Shown here piece by piece: positions 52,644 through 62,357 of a stretch of 64,000 nt of DNA. Position 1 is the first letter of the stretch. Each line of letters starts with the position of its first letter. A program made the translations under genes and the position numbers. The DNA lies in contig KB302363.1 in assembly GCA_000328365.1 (NCBI GenBank), forward strand, positions 72,851 through 136,850, given 5' to 3'. The notes below the pieces were generated by a model. That model had not been told where the DNA came from. It made no database searches and was given only the letters and a program-made list of their open reading frames with translations. This DNA comes from Capitella teleta (lineage: Eukaryota > Annelida > Polychaeta > Capitellidae).

Positions 52644-54068
52644 AAATAAAAGATTTTTTGATCGTTTGCTCAAAGCATGTTTCGTTCGTTATTGTAAATC
52701 TTGGTGCATAACGATTTCATCATGCACTACTAGTAATCAACTACTGTATGCAAATATTCTTGTATATTTTTGAGTGAAAATTGTAGATTTAGACGTTTAG
52801 GTTTCTCTAAAACGTTCAAAACTGGATTAAAATCGTTTTTAGAGTTGCATTCAAATAAGAAAAAAATATCTTTCTCGGATGAGATAATTCTCGGATGCAC
52901 GAAAAACCACCCTTCTTCGTTTGCTTTGTTTTTTGTTTGTTTTTGTTTGTTTCTGTTTATCTCCCCAATGTTGTTTGTTTGTTTGTTTGTTTGTTTGATT
53001 TTTTTTTTTTTTTTTTTCGCCATTAGCCCCCTCTCCGCTAAACTTTTACATTGATTCATAACAATTATTTCCCCATTTTATTTGTTTATTTGATTCCCTT
53101 TCTGTTTCTTGTTAAATAAATAATTATTTACCTCTCATTATTGCATTGTCATCTGTTGAAATAATACTGAGCCACCATGCAATAATCACCCCAATCCCCG
53201 TGTACATGATTGTCAATGAACATAGAAAACCGATTTATACTTTTCCATCATTTTGAATAATAATGATAGCTAAGAATATCCTATTACACTCCTAAGAATC
53301 TTCGATAACAATGTTTAGGATCTTGAAATGTTAAAAATCCCTTAATTGTGGATTCACAGGAACCTTCTCTTGCCTGAAGACCAGTTTCCACGTCCACCGT
53401 AAAGTCGGTTTCTACATACTCAAAGTGTTCATCCCGTCTTACTTCATCGTCATCATCTCCTGGATTTCCTTTTGGCTAAATAGAGACGCTGCCCCAGCTC
53501 GCATCTCCCTCGCGGTCACAACCGGACTGGCGATGACCACCCAAATATCCTCGTTGACTATACAAGCCGTGCGAGTATCTCGTCCTAAAGCGATTGATCT
53601 GTGGTATGCTGTTTGTCTCCTGTATGTGTACTCGGCATTGTTAGAATATTGCTGCGTTAATGTTTTAAGTCGGCGCGAACGGTCGATTTTCAGGGAAACG
53701 ATTCGCCGGAAGCATGGCCGACCTAAAGTCAAGTTAGTCCTGGATGAGGTCGGTTTCCCCTCGCGCTTTATCGTAGAATAATTTCATGTTCTTTTCATCT
53801 CCTCGTATAGCAACAAGATCCGATTTCGACTTTCAGAGCTCACTATAGTCAACGTCCAAAGACTTCTACTCAGGTGTTTCTGAGACCAAACAAGTGCATC
53901 AGCGCCAAGAGACTGGATGAAATATCCAGGGTTCTCTTCCCAGCAACGTTTATCTTGCTCAACATAATCTTTTGGATAGTGACCCGGTTGCACTATGCCA
54001 GAAATGAAAATTCGGATATTTCATATTTCAACAGATCGGGTTTAATAAGCATGTTTTCTATGGATTAA
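39720..54068 (+). CDS. GlyR-like Cys-loop anion channel with one ligand domain and two alternative M1-M4 modules
   Basis: Shared exons: 39720-39829 (signal peptide), 48936-49012, 50059-50126, 50175-50392, 50448-50530 and 50586-50720. Phases match throughout. Sizes of 68 and 83 bp and their positions equal vertebrate GlyR/GABA-A exons. The domain has the Cys loop (C-x13-C, CAMQLEHFPLDHQTC), the second GlyR-type Cys pair in loop C, a loop-D Arg (FFRMSW), and Ser/Arg in loop E (WHSIRLTL). Loop B is SSY rather than ESF, so glycine is not assured as ligand. Exon 6 can join either module A (51139-52440) or module B (53360-54068), giving about 438 or 445 residues. Both pores have the PAR motif of anion channels. 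Intron 1 is 9.1 kb; introns 3-5 are 48-55 bp. The gene acts at the plasma membrane as a pentameric chloride channel by family inference. Confidence 0.9.
42141..43249 (+). repeat. Left arm of large inverted repeat in channel intron 1
   Basis: This segment is the reverse complement of 46884-47978. The core, about 42229-43208, differs from its partner by only a few percent; for example the last 180 bp of the core show about two changes. Outside the core, similarity continues in both directions but falls abruptly. Weak homology runs on to about 43460 (shared CACTTTGTGTTGC and TTAGGTGCA-GAAGCA). No coding sequence is recognised. Confidence 0.93.
43250..46883. other. Spacer of the inverted repeat
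   Basis: 3.6 kb of AT-rich intronic sequence between the arms. The edges (to about 43460 and from about 46660) are diverged continuations of the arms. The middle holds nothing recognisable as a gene or transposase. An NRF-1-like GCGCATGCGC occurs near 44509. Confidence 0.5.
46884..47978 (-). repeat. Right arm of large inverted repeat in channel intron 1
   Basis: Reverse complement of the left arm at 42141-43249. The near-identical core is about 46927-47892. Sharp identity drops occur at both core edges. The copy contains short open frames but none resembles a protein, and the reading frames are not kept between the arms. Confidence 0.93.
48084..48119. repeat. Poly(T) tract
   Basis: More than 30 consecutive T residues, in channel intron 1 just past the right arm. 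It could be the poly(A) tail of an old minus-strand retroposon insertion. No body was recognised. Confidence 0.8.
51139..52440 (+). CDS. Chloride-channel module A (M1-M4, first alternative 3' half)
   Basis: Exons 51139-51530 and 52207-52440 (TAA). It starts with GAYSC, supplying the second loop-C cysteine and Tyr at the position of GlyR Phe207. Then come M1 (ILQTYIPCILIVMLSWVSFWI), M2 with PARITLTVTTMLTMTTQ (2' Thr, 6' Thr, 9' Leu, 19' Arg), M3 (AMDVWYAVCMLFVFGSLLEY), a short charged loop and M4 (YLFPLSFLFFNIVYWSIY). The donor at 51531 is GTTAGT. Reading through it gives a short tail and a stop, which I take to be intronic. An AATAAA follows at 52645. The intron at 51531-52206 holds a SINE-like fragment. 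Confidence 0.9.
51786..51990 (-). repeat. SINE-like dispersed repeat in channel intron 7A
   Basis: On the minus strand it reads ATGGAGACGAGCTTCTTCC, then ACAAGATAGGCCATATCACTC, and ends CGATTATCGCAGATTCC, GCGAACCAAAAACAC, AATTTTGCACAAAT. The 3' end matches 7561-7627. The middle resembles the bodies at 37541-37960 and parts of 59324-59410. The repeat lies wholly within the intron of module A. Confidence 0.5.
52613..52640. repeat. Poly(T) tract
   Basis: An uninterrupted run of roughly 28 T residues shortly before the AATAAA that follows module A. Confidence 0.85.
52645..52650 (+). promoter_or_regulatory. Poly(A) signal after module A
   Basis: An AATAAA lies 205 bp after the module A stop and before module B begins. 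If used, it would truncate transcripts before module B. Its strength relative to splicing from exon 6 to 53360 would decide which channel is made. Confidence 0.65.
53360..54068 (+). CDS. Chloride-channel module B (M1-M4, second alternative 3' half)
   Basis: Exons 53360-53748 and 53811-54068 (TAA). The acceptor GATTCACAG and the phase equal those of module A. It starts GTFSC, with Phe at the GlyR Phe207 position. M1 is ILKVFIPSYFIVIISWISFWL. M2 is PARISLAVTTGLAMTTQ (2' Ser, 8' Gly, 10' Ala, 19' Thr). M3 is AIDLWYAVCLLYVYSALLEY and M4 is VLFPATFILLNIIFWIV. By eye it is roughly 60% identical to module A over M1-M3, and the loops and tails differ. There is no signal peptide or ligand-binding exon between 52441 and 53359, so this module appears to depend on the shared exons. 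A second possible donor (GTTAGT, 53733) lies in the loop. The GTCGGT donor at 53749 keeps phase. Confidence 0.88.
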
Positions 54069-54291
54069 GTGCTAGTTTAATTACGTTTATAATGTCTGAG
54101 TTATAAACACACAATCGATCTGTGGAACTTTACTTATCGTTGAAAACTTCATAATATATTTATGTTTACGTACATATTATTATTATAACACCATCTTTCA
54201 TTCTGCGGCGACAATGTAACAAATTAAGTGCACATTTACATATTTGTTGATTTTATTCTTTGGGAAACTTTTGTATGCATGAAATCTTCGG

Positions 54292-54297
54292 AATAAA
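54292..54297 (+). promoter_or_regulatory. Poly(A) signal after module B
   Basis: An AATAAA about 225 bp after the module B stop. It marks the likely end of the gene. Confidence 0.7.
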
Positions 54298-54467
54298 CTT
54301 TACAGTTTTGTTGAACATACCGGTCTAAGAACTGTTGGGATGCGGAAATTCATCCTTTTGTTTCGTTTGGATCACTACACTCGGCTCTAGGCATCGATAA
54401 CAACAATTTACAACAATTTAAGCTTTAAAGTATACCATGTTATCATATACCATGATTATTATCATTA

Positions 54468-54498
<31 letters not shown>

Positions 54499-57400
54499 TT
54501 ATTTTTTTGAGACAACAAAATTGTATTTAAATTAGTTGCCTAGCAACGCAACCTGAATGTAAGAATAATCATAAAAATTGATGCCGAAGCAAGAATAATA
54601 ACCTTAAAAATCAATCATAATTTGCGGGGAACAATGTGATTGTAATTATTAGGCAGCTCTTTGTCGTTGGTATATATGGGATGTCATGGGATGAGGAAGC
54701 GATGCAGTTGTGAACTGCATTATGTTGTCTCGTTCTTTGACCCTTTGTATATTGAGGTCATTGACGGGCATTTCCAGAGGCTCTTCTATACAGTGCGTTA
54801 TGATCGGATGGAACGTGTCGCTTTATTGGATTCAGCACAACGGGATTTCAACCACTTGTATTGCTGACTAATTCGCGGTCGATATACTTAATGGAAGCAA
54901 CGCAGTTTGATTACAAAGATTGGGAAATTGAAACTGGTGAGCATTGGGATGACCCGTGTTTGAATACAGAGAAGGCTTTCAATGGAATGTCGCTGTTATA
55001 CTAAGTAACTACAGCTCTCTTTGTGTATAAAATGGTAGAAATTGATGACTGCATGATCGATGTTCTACGAATAAATTGAGTCTCTTCGATTGCATTAGAT
55101 AAGGTCCGTAACGTTCTCATGCAATCAGCATTTATAATAATGCATTGCAGTTGTTCTTCAGAACACTATCCTATAAAAATACACGTTGAAAAGTACGATT
55201 AGCCTTTTGGTATTATTATATCATTTACCAGATAATTAGGTTTAATGTGTTGTCTTCACGAGTGACCGGTCAGGGCAACGATTATCTAGCGACAGGATGG
55301 TCCGGGCGGTCATTATTTTAATGTGCATGCATCGCTGTTGTCGGACCATCCCATATCCATTTGTAATCGTCATTATGTCTAGATTTCAAATAAAAGGCGG
55401 TGGGGAAGGAACACGAGCAGATACCATTTTGATTGAGACTGAGCGGGCAACTCAGTAGCAGGGATTCGAGACCCCTCTCGTGTTCGGACCCAGTTAAGAC
55501 GTGCATCATGTTGTTGGTTCATCCTTACTGACTCTGTTTCAAGAAATCCTCGGTTAGGGACCGAACCTGTGAATCTGGAGAGAGCATGAAGTACCGGGGG
55601 TACTCAAACTCTTCAATCTGTTTCTGTATCATTAAAACATTGGTGTATTAATATCTGCTCGATAGTGCGATAAGCTGCCCGATCGCTGTCCTCGTGGTTA
55701 TGTCACTGAACCTTTGAGTCGTCCTGCCAGTTTATCAATCACCAAATCCGTCGTAAAACTGGAATGTTATTGTAAACACTTAATATAGTGCACAGGTAAG
55801 GCTGTACGAACTGTGAAACACACCGCCGTTATTCATGATAATAATATTATATACCTATATATAACATTACGTCACACAATATTTTGAGTTGATAACCCCC
55901 ATGTACTTCTCAACCCCAAGTGCGTTAACGCGTATTGAAAAACACTCAGAATTTCCAGAGAATTTACATCACTGAAATATGGACCTTAATTGTTCTGAAT
56001 AATTTAGTATTAGTACATATTTATAACGCCCATGCAACAATGAAACGGTTCTTGTGAACATTTTTACAATTATCGTTATGTTTCAAATATCGTATGAATT
56101 CTTAATATCCCTAAAGCTCATCGTTATTATTCATCTTTGTAAATATTTTGCGAGCATTGTATTATTTTCGTTTTTTTCGGTGACCACTCTTTCTTGTGAC
56201 GTATCTAATCAGTGCGACTCTCAAAATTGGTTTGTTCATTAATATTCCTTGTTAAAATAAGACCAATGCCCTTAAGTAGCCAGACAGCATGCTCTTGACC
56301 TCTTGACCTCTTGACCTGCCTTCCATTCATCGGATTAGATGTAGCATCAGCTACCACACGACGTTGCTGTTCCTCTTCAGTTATGTCCTCATTTTGCCAC
56401 AGTATTCTATTATATAATAATGAAATACCAGTTATTTTTATAAATAGTTTTATATCCACAAAATGCTCTATGCATGGTACATATTAACTGAAACATAAAA
56501 TTGATTGACTGCATGATCAAACATGAGTTATAAAAACAATGCAAAACAAGACAGGTTGCTAAAAATTGCAATATAAAAGGGTGACTTAACCTTTAAGCAA
56601 TGATTTCAAAGCAGATGAATATTGTGTAGTGCGAATGTAAAAGGGTAATAGCTAAGATGAACGAGGTGCGACAGGACGAAATGAAGTAGAATATAAAAGA
56701 TGCGATCTGATGAAAGGAACATAAACATGTAAAAACATAGCATTCTGAGATCTCACACTTCAGTTAAAATTAGATCCGTCAAGAGTTTGGTAAGCCAACT
56801 CCTTGGGTTATCAAGTCAATAATAACTACGAAAAGGCATCCTGTCGTGTTAAAATTATACCGTTATTGAGTTCTGTCTTTCGCGGTTTAGATTTTACATA
56901 GTTATATCCATATTAGCTAGATCAAATAATGATAAAGATTGAGGCAATGTACGAATGTATTTTTACGGGCAGTAAATGATTATGATTTCTGTGTCATATC
57001 GACGCAATCATGTGACTGTTTGAACCGTCTGAACCAGCGGTGCGGTCTAATGAACTTGGTACGCGTACCAACCCAGCTGTTGAACTGAACCCTCACTTCT
57101 GTTCTCCAGAGTTTAAAGTGAACAAGACGTCGACTCCCAGGCCTATGTCATTCTGAACGAGTCAACTTGGTACCATGATCTCAGCTATACTAAGGTTGTT
57201 GGTATTGTGGCGCAAATTAGACTTGTTTTGATGGTGTGTATTTTTTGGAAATCAGCCAAACAGAAGGAGGTCATAAACCCGTGCGGTTTTAAGATTTCTG
57301 GGAACTTATTTACGGCGCGTATTTATTATTATTGGCTTGTTTTCTATATTGAAATAATATTCAAACCTTACTGCATGTTACTAGGCATTCGCCGCTCTTC

Positions 57401-57875
57401 TCCGGAAGCACAGCGCGATACAACTTCTGTAGTGCTGTTCTGTATATGCGTAAAGGAGCGTGTAATTAACGTTTTGAGGGAGTAAAAAAGTGTTTTGAGT
57501 AGAGGCGTAATTTACGCAGCTCTCTTCGGTATAATCTTCTCACACGAGATAAGATATATTTAACATGATATGATAAGATATACAGATTATTGCCATTAAC
57601 AGCGAAGGATAATTATACGTTCTATATCTAATAGTGAAAAATATATTTTATATAATATTTATTTTTATCCTGTTTTGGCAGAAGATTGCGCAACAGGTAG
57701 ATATTAATCTCGGGACATAATACAAGCAAATCTTTCGACGTCCAAAAGTCCGGAAGAAGGAAACATAAATATGTGTCTTCAAAATGAAGATTACATATAC
57801 TATATTATACTATATATAGTAGTCCTTGAACTGCATTATCTAAATACCCGTGGAGGCCAAACGGTAAGTCGCAGG
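54298..57875. other. Intergenic region before stanniocalcin
   Basis: AT-rich sequence with an ATT/ATTT simple repeat at about 54457-54505 and a triplicated TCTTGACC at 56293-56317. No recognisable gene or RNA. Confidence 0.45.
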
Positions 57876-57882
57876 TATAAAA
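57876..57882 (+). promoter_or_regulatory. TATA box of the stanniocalcin gene
   Basis: GGTATAAAAG is a consensus TATA box 55 bp before the ATG at 57931. It implies a transcription start near 57907 and a very short 5' UTR. Confidence 0.7.
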
Positions 57883-57930
57883 GTCACAGCGCTCGTTTCG
57901 GGCGATATCAAAGCACCCTTGGATCCGATC

Positions 57931-60835
57931 ATGGAGGCGGTCAAATTGCGCACTCATGCGGTGCTAGTGCTAGTCCTCCTGATGCAGGTCACCGAAGGGA
58001 TGTCTTCTAGGGTCGGAGGAACGGAGGACCAAGATCCAGGTAAGTATAAGTATGGCCATAACCAGATGCAGACGGGCTCTGCTTTAAGTGCTAGTTTAAT
58101 GAGTTATAATGTATGTGCAATAATTGTACATGCAATAACTGATTAAACTAGAACAGTATATACATTAGATTTATTATAATTAATTATTTACTAACATTTC
58201 ACCTTAAAATTAGAGAAAAACTGCCAAAAAGTTAATATTTAGATGGAAACTTTTGTTCAGCAAGAGTATAACTATAGTTATTTGCGAAGTAAATTATGAG
58301 GGAAAAAACACCGTGTGGCTGAATATGCATTGTTATGAATGAGAAGGAAAACATGTCACAGCAGTTACGTCATAGTGTTATTTAGGGTAGAAAGCAAATT
58401 TGATTACTTCTGGTCTTTTGATTACAGAAAACTCTAACTAGAAATATGATGTTTATATTTTTGAAGGAACAGATTTCATAAAACCCCTATTATTGCACTT
58501 TGTTTATAAGGTCACGCCAGTACTTTCGCATCTCTAGTTAATATTATAAATAGACTTCTGAACGTTACTCTGACGTTTGTATAGGGCTAATGGTCTCCAT
58601 GATGTCATGCGCCCACGTCGCGTTCATGCAAATGCAAGGGTGTATAATATCCTGCCAATAAGTCAACGATCTCTTTACGTAGAAGGAGGCGTGACCCGGT
58701 CATTCGGTCGCGAACCACAATCGAGCATGTGGACGTTGTTGACATTGCGTGGGCCGTCTTCATCCAGTGCATGAACGAAGGTGGTTCGGAAAGTTCCCGG
58801 CCTAACATAGAATGCGTGAACACAAAAAAAGTGACCTACGAGTAGGTTCACTTGTCACTCGAAAACATTACCAGAGGCATACATGCATAGTGGTGTTGTG
58901 AAATAAGGATCTTAAATGGGAGCGCGGCTTTTCGAATATCAATTATCATTCATCAAACTGTGTGTGTATTCCTCCCTTGCGCAACTCCCATGGTAACTAG
59001 ATTTATAGCGGTCAGAATTCCATTGTATTTTTTTATCCCAGCAAAGCCAATGAATGTAAATTAAGATAAATAAGTATAATTATACGCAGTAATTATACTA
59101 ATAATTTGCCAAGAGGAAACCTTATTTCGATCTTCCTGATGCGTTCCCTATATTTCCATATTCAGGGTTTGAAGAGCAGTATCGCGATTTAAAACCTTAC
59201 CATGCAGTCAACATTGTTAATTGCTATAATTACATATATTATATCATTAGTGAAATGTACATTTATGTTATATATTATATAATTTGTGTGAAACTGGTTT
59301 TCACTCACTTATAGGCAACTCGTTATCACCATTTTTTTCACAATGGGAAGATAGGCCGAAGTCCCATCTTTTTAATAATACAAGCTAATCTCCATGTCTG
59401 CTGTTACGAGAGGCCAAAAAAAAAACAAAAAAAACCCAAACCTTTCGGCTCCCGAAATGCGGCTTTGGCAGTGATATCGGTAGAAGCTAGTGCACTCAAT
59501 AAAAAACTAGAACTAAATGCATCCTTTCATCGCTCTTTGAGCCCCTGACTTGTTCCAATGCAAAGCACGTTGTCTCGGTCTTCATCATTTAAACACAGCT
59601 TTCGTTTACAGCACCATCCATCGATGACTGCTCGGCACACACTGGTGATTGCCGATATTACACCTGTCTCGATCAAATTGGGTCGTGTGGGAAGTCTACA
59701 AACTTTGCCAGATCGATTGGTCACAAGTTCTGCCGCGGCTTGGAGCAGTACAAGTCATTAATGACGGAACAGGTGACTAAGAAATGGTTGGGACCTGTTT
59801 CATGCAGAAGGCAGTCACGAAATGAGATTGAAACATGGGGCATTGGTCTTTTGGTTGTGTTGTTTTCAATAGTGGATCTACCCACACGATTGGGCAAAAT
59901 GCCAAAATGTGGCAAATTGGACTCCCCTTCACGAAGGGACCTAATACACGATGCAATGACTCAAGGCCAATATGACGCACAGATCGAGTCCCCGTGCGAG
60001 GCTTCCAAAAGGAAAATACCATTGACTTGAATGACTTGAGGACATTCAGGCCTTCATTACCAGAAGCCAAATATATTATCATGGACCATATGTAATTGGC
60101 CCATTTATGCGAGCAAGTAAGGTACGAATTGTATTGAAACTAATTTAACAGCATAAGAAGACTTTATGCAACAGTAGTGGGTGCTCCTTTTTTAATTCGT
60201 AACTATAAAAATTCGTGGTCTTAAGAATAAATTCTCAAACTTGAAATTCTTTGTGAATATACGGCCCCTGGAACTTCTGGGAGAGGTGATACTACTTCAC
60301 TTATATTATTAATAGTAATTATATATAGCATTTTATTATGTACATGCATAATTGTTCATGTCATGGCTTTCGGGTTCGTGTCGGTTACATACCCTCCCAA
60401 TGAACATATTTCAACAATTTTACAAAGGTCACAATTGCCAAAAGAAAATGAATATCGGCTGATCTTTAAAATATTCCTGGTTTTTTTTCCCAGGGCAAGC
60501 AGTGGGCGTTCAATGTAAAGCGGTGCGTCACCAAGCGTCTTTCTGAGTTGCCTCCGTCCAGTTGCACCGATGCTTCTAGAACGACGAGGCACATCTTCAC
60601 TTCTTGTGCGGCAAGTGAAGATCTCTGCACTATATTATGGCCAAACAGATCCCCGTTGTTCCTAATTTTTACAGAAAAGTGAGTACCTTCGTGTCTACCT
60701 GGTCATATTCACCACTCTGGTCTTTGTTCCAGGCATTGGTTGACTCTCCTGGAATCTTCTAGAACCTGTCATAGATCTCTTCTCACTAGATTCGTGTTTT
60801 GGACAATGAATAACAGTGAAATAATATATTCTTGA
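57931..60835 (+). CDS. STC: Stanniocalcin, secreted cysteine-rich glycoprotein hormone
   Basis: Four exons join in phase: 57931-58039, 59612-59772, 60494-60678 and 60733-60835 (TGA), giving 185 residues. Residues 1-23 are a signal peptide. Ten cysteines follow at 43, 50, 55, 62, 77, 101, 114, 128, 135 and 164. Spacings 50-55, 77-101, 114-128 and 128-135 are identical to those of vertebrate STC1, and TCLDQIGSC, TEQGKQW and the Cys-101 region align with ACLENSTC, DTQGKAF and LKC. Vertebrate STC genes also have four coding exons. Stanniocalcins regulate calcium and phosphate handling in vertebrates. The C-terminus is short and lacks the eleventh cysteine that links STC1 dimers. An N-linked site (NNS) lies at about 178. 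Intron 1 holds a dispersed repeat. Confidence 0.87.
59324..59410 (+). repeat. Dispersed repeat copy in stanniocalcin intron 1
   Basis: A diverged copy of the repeat at 8161-8260, sharing CACCATTTTT, AATGGGAAGATAGGCC, CCCATCTTT, TACAAGCTAATC and CATGTCTG in order. It is followed by an A-rich run at about 59417-59438. Confidence 0.5.
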
Positions 60836-60892
60836 AGATTGGTATGAAAACCAATTGAACGGAATCTCTTTTTTTTTACAGCACTCGATAAA

Positions 60893-60898
60893 AATAAA
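60893..60898 (+). promoter_or_regulatory. Poly(A) signal of stanniocalcin
   Basis: An AATAAA 58 bp after the stop codon. It is the first canonical signal and implies a short 3' UTR. Confidence 0.6.
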
Positions 60899-61128
60899 AT
60901 GCGGACTATGAATCTCACACAATTAACTATTGCGACTTTTATCATATCAGTTAATATAAATCGTATGCTAACATCAAATGAAAGCCTCGCTTCGATCTTC
61001 TCTTTTATCTCTTATTTAAATTTATCTATATATGATTTCTAAGAGATTGTCAACATATATAATTATAGTCATACTAGTTGTATTATAAACAGATTCCTTG
61101 ATGGAAGTTCGAAAAGAGACTTTTGGAA

Positions 61129-61211
61129 CGTTTAGTGGAGTGGTTAGGCCGTCGGACTCCAGCCACAATGAGGCTTGGTGTTCAGTAGATCGTGGTTCGA
61201 CTCCCCGACCG
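61129..61211 (+). mobile_element. tRNA-derived SINE head
   Basis: TAGTGGAGTGG at 61133 matches the RNA polymerase III A box, and GGTTCGACTCC at 61194 is a perfect B box about 60 bp later. The segment does not fold as a proper tRNA and continues into unrelated sequence (GAAATAGAAGGGGTGAG...), so a SINE or tRNA pseudogene is more likely than a tRNA gene. The 3' limit is not clear; it may reach about 61500. Confidence 0.6.
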
Positions 61212-62143
61212 AGAAATAGAAGGGGTGAGTTTTTTTCATCCGAATAGACTTGTCTGCACGGTTCTCTTATCCGAAATTTCCTTTGTGAAATTAGATCAAA
61301 TTCAAAATTTCTTGGTCCGCGTCAACTGCACAAGTGAAAAATGAAATGTCAGGCCTTGGTTCGGGAACATATCTATCTTGTTTTTCTTTAAAGCCATCTT
61401 GCAGCTTCAAAAGGCTTATTTAGTGAGAAAGAAAAATAGTCAGTCTCCTAGCCCCGTCCCTTGGGGGTTCAATGACGCAATATATTGGTGCCCTCACTAG
61501 TCCATTAAATGTTGAGCAAATGCGAAGTGCTTAAATCTAGACACTCGTCACATCTTATTGTTGAACTCCAGGGTGTATACGTGCATTTTGTTATCGACTT
61601 TTGCGTGTGCATGCAGCGGTGTAGCCAAGTACAGTTATCTGCTGCGAATTCGCGGATAAGATGCCTTCCTTGACCAATAAGTGACCAATTCTTTAACTGA
61701 AGGTGCATCGAGTGATTGTAATCTGATTTACACTTCATGTATTGATAGTTTGCTATCGCGTTATTATGTAAATAGTTATAGTTATAGTTATAGTTATAGT
61801 TATAGTTATAGTTATAGTTATAGTTATAGTTATAGTTATAGTTATAGTTATAGTTATAGTTATAGTTATAGTTATAGTTATAGTTATAGTTTGTGTTCAG
61901 ACATCGCATGGTACTAATGAGTAATGATGTCAATTCCAGCGAATGGCATAATTATAAGACACCAGGGGTTAGCATATGCTTGCATTACCCATAATTAGCA
62001 ATTAGATCGTGAACTCGTAGAATGACAATCCAATAGAATGCTCCTGCGGGGGGGATAAACAGCAGCCCAGTACATAAAACTAGAACATCGACAAACTATA
62101 AGCTAACAAAATTATCGAGTCTTGTGACTGCTACCACATAATA
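61212..62143. other. Intergenic region between stanniocalcin and the Mab-21-like gene
   Basis: Apart from the probable continuation of the SINE to about 61500 and the TTATAG array (61773-61890), I see no gene. A G-rich run occurs near 62047-62053. Confidence 0.45.
61773..61890. repeat. (TTATAG)n hexanucleotide array
   Basis: About 19-20 uninterrupted TATAGT/TTATAG units. Frames through it encode only Tyr-Ser or Asn-Tyr repeats on the two strands and are not genes. Confidence 0.97.
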
Positions 62144-62149
62144 TTTATT
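62144..62149 (-). promoter_or_regulatory. Candidate poly(A) signal of the Mab-21-like gene
   Basis: Minus-strand AATAAA about 210 bp past the stop codon at 62358. The region is AT-rich, so chance occurrence is possible. Confidence 0.4.
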
Positions 62150-62357
62150 ATAATATTATTCAAGACGTGGTTGTCATCATTTCCCCTACAATTGTTGGAT
62201 TTTCTCGTAATAAGTCATTGATTCTAAAAGAAAATGAAGACAAAAACTTAACGTTTAATAAAGTTCAAATAAATTACGCTTTGGGAATTGAAAATTGAGT
62301 GCAAATGTGCCCAAAAAAGTGCAAAAAAGTATATTTACAGTGCATAATAAGAGACCT

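Noticed and set aside
53360-54068. Module B as a separate gene or a pseudogene
   Set aside because: Its frames are intact with good splice sites and a poly(A) signal, and no independent ligand domain or start lies upstream. A decayed neighbour gene is less likely but not excluded.
57931-58039. Signal-peptide exon first considered as the start of another chloride-channel paralogue
   Set aside because: It joins in phase to the cysteine-rich exon at 59612 and completes a stanniocalcin; no channel exons follow.
59740-60030. 96-residue open frame running past the stanniocalcin exon 2 donor
   Set aside because: The part after 59772 has no stanniocalcin likeness, while the donor there joins in phase to the correct exon at 60494.
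61129-61211. Functional tRNA gene
   Set aside because: A and B boxes are good but the acceptor and anticodon stems do not pair properly; SINE head preferred.
61505-61933. Open frames with Asn-Tyr or Tyr-Ser repeats on both strands
   Set aside because: They are readings of the (TTATAG)n array; no flanking coding signal.
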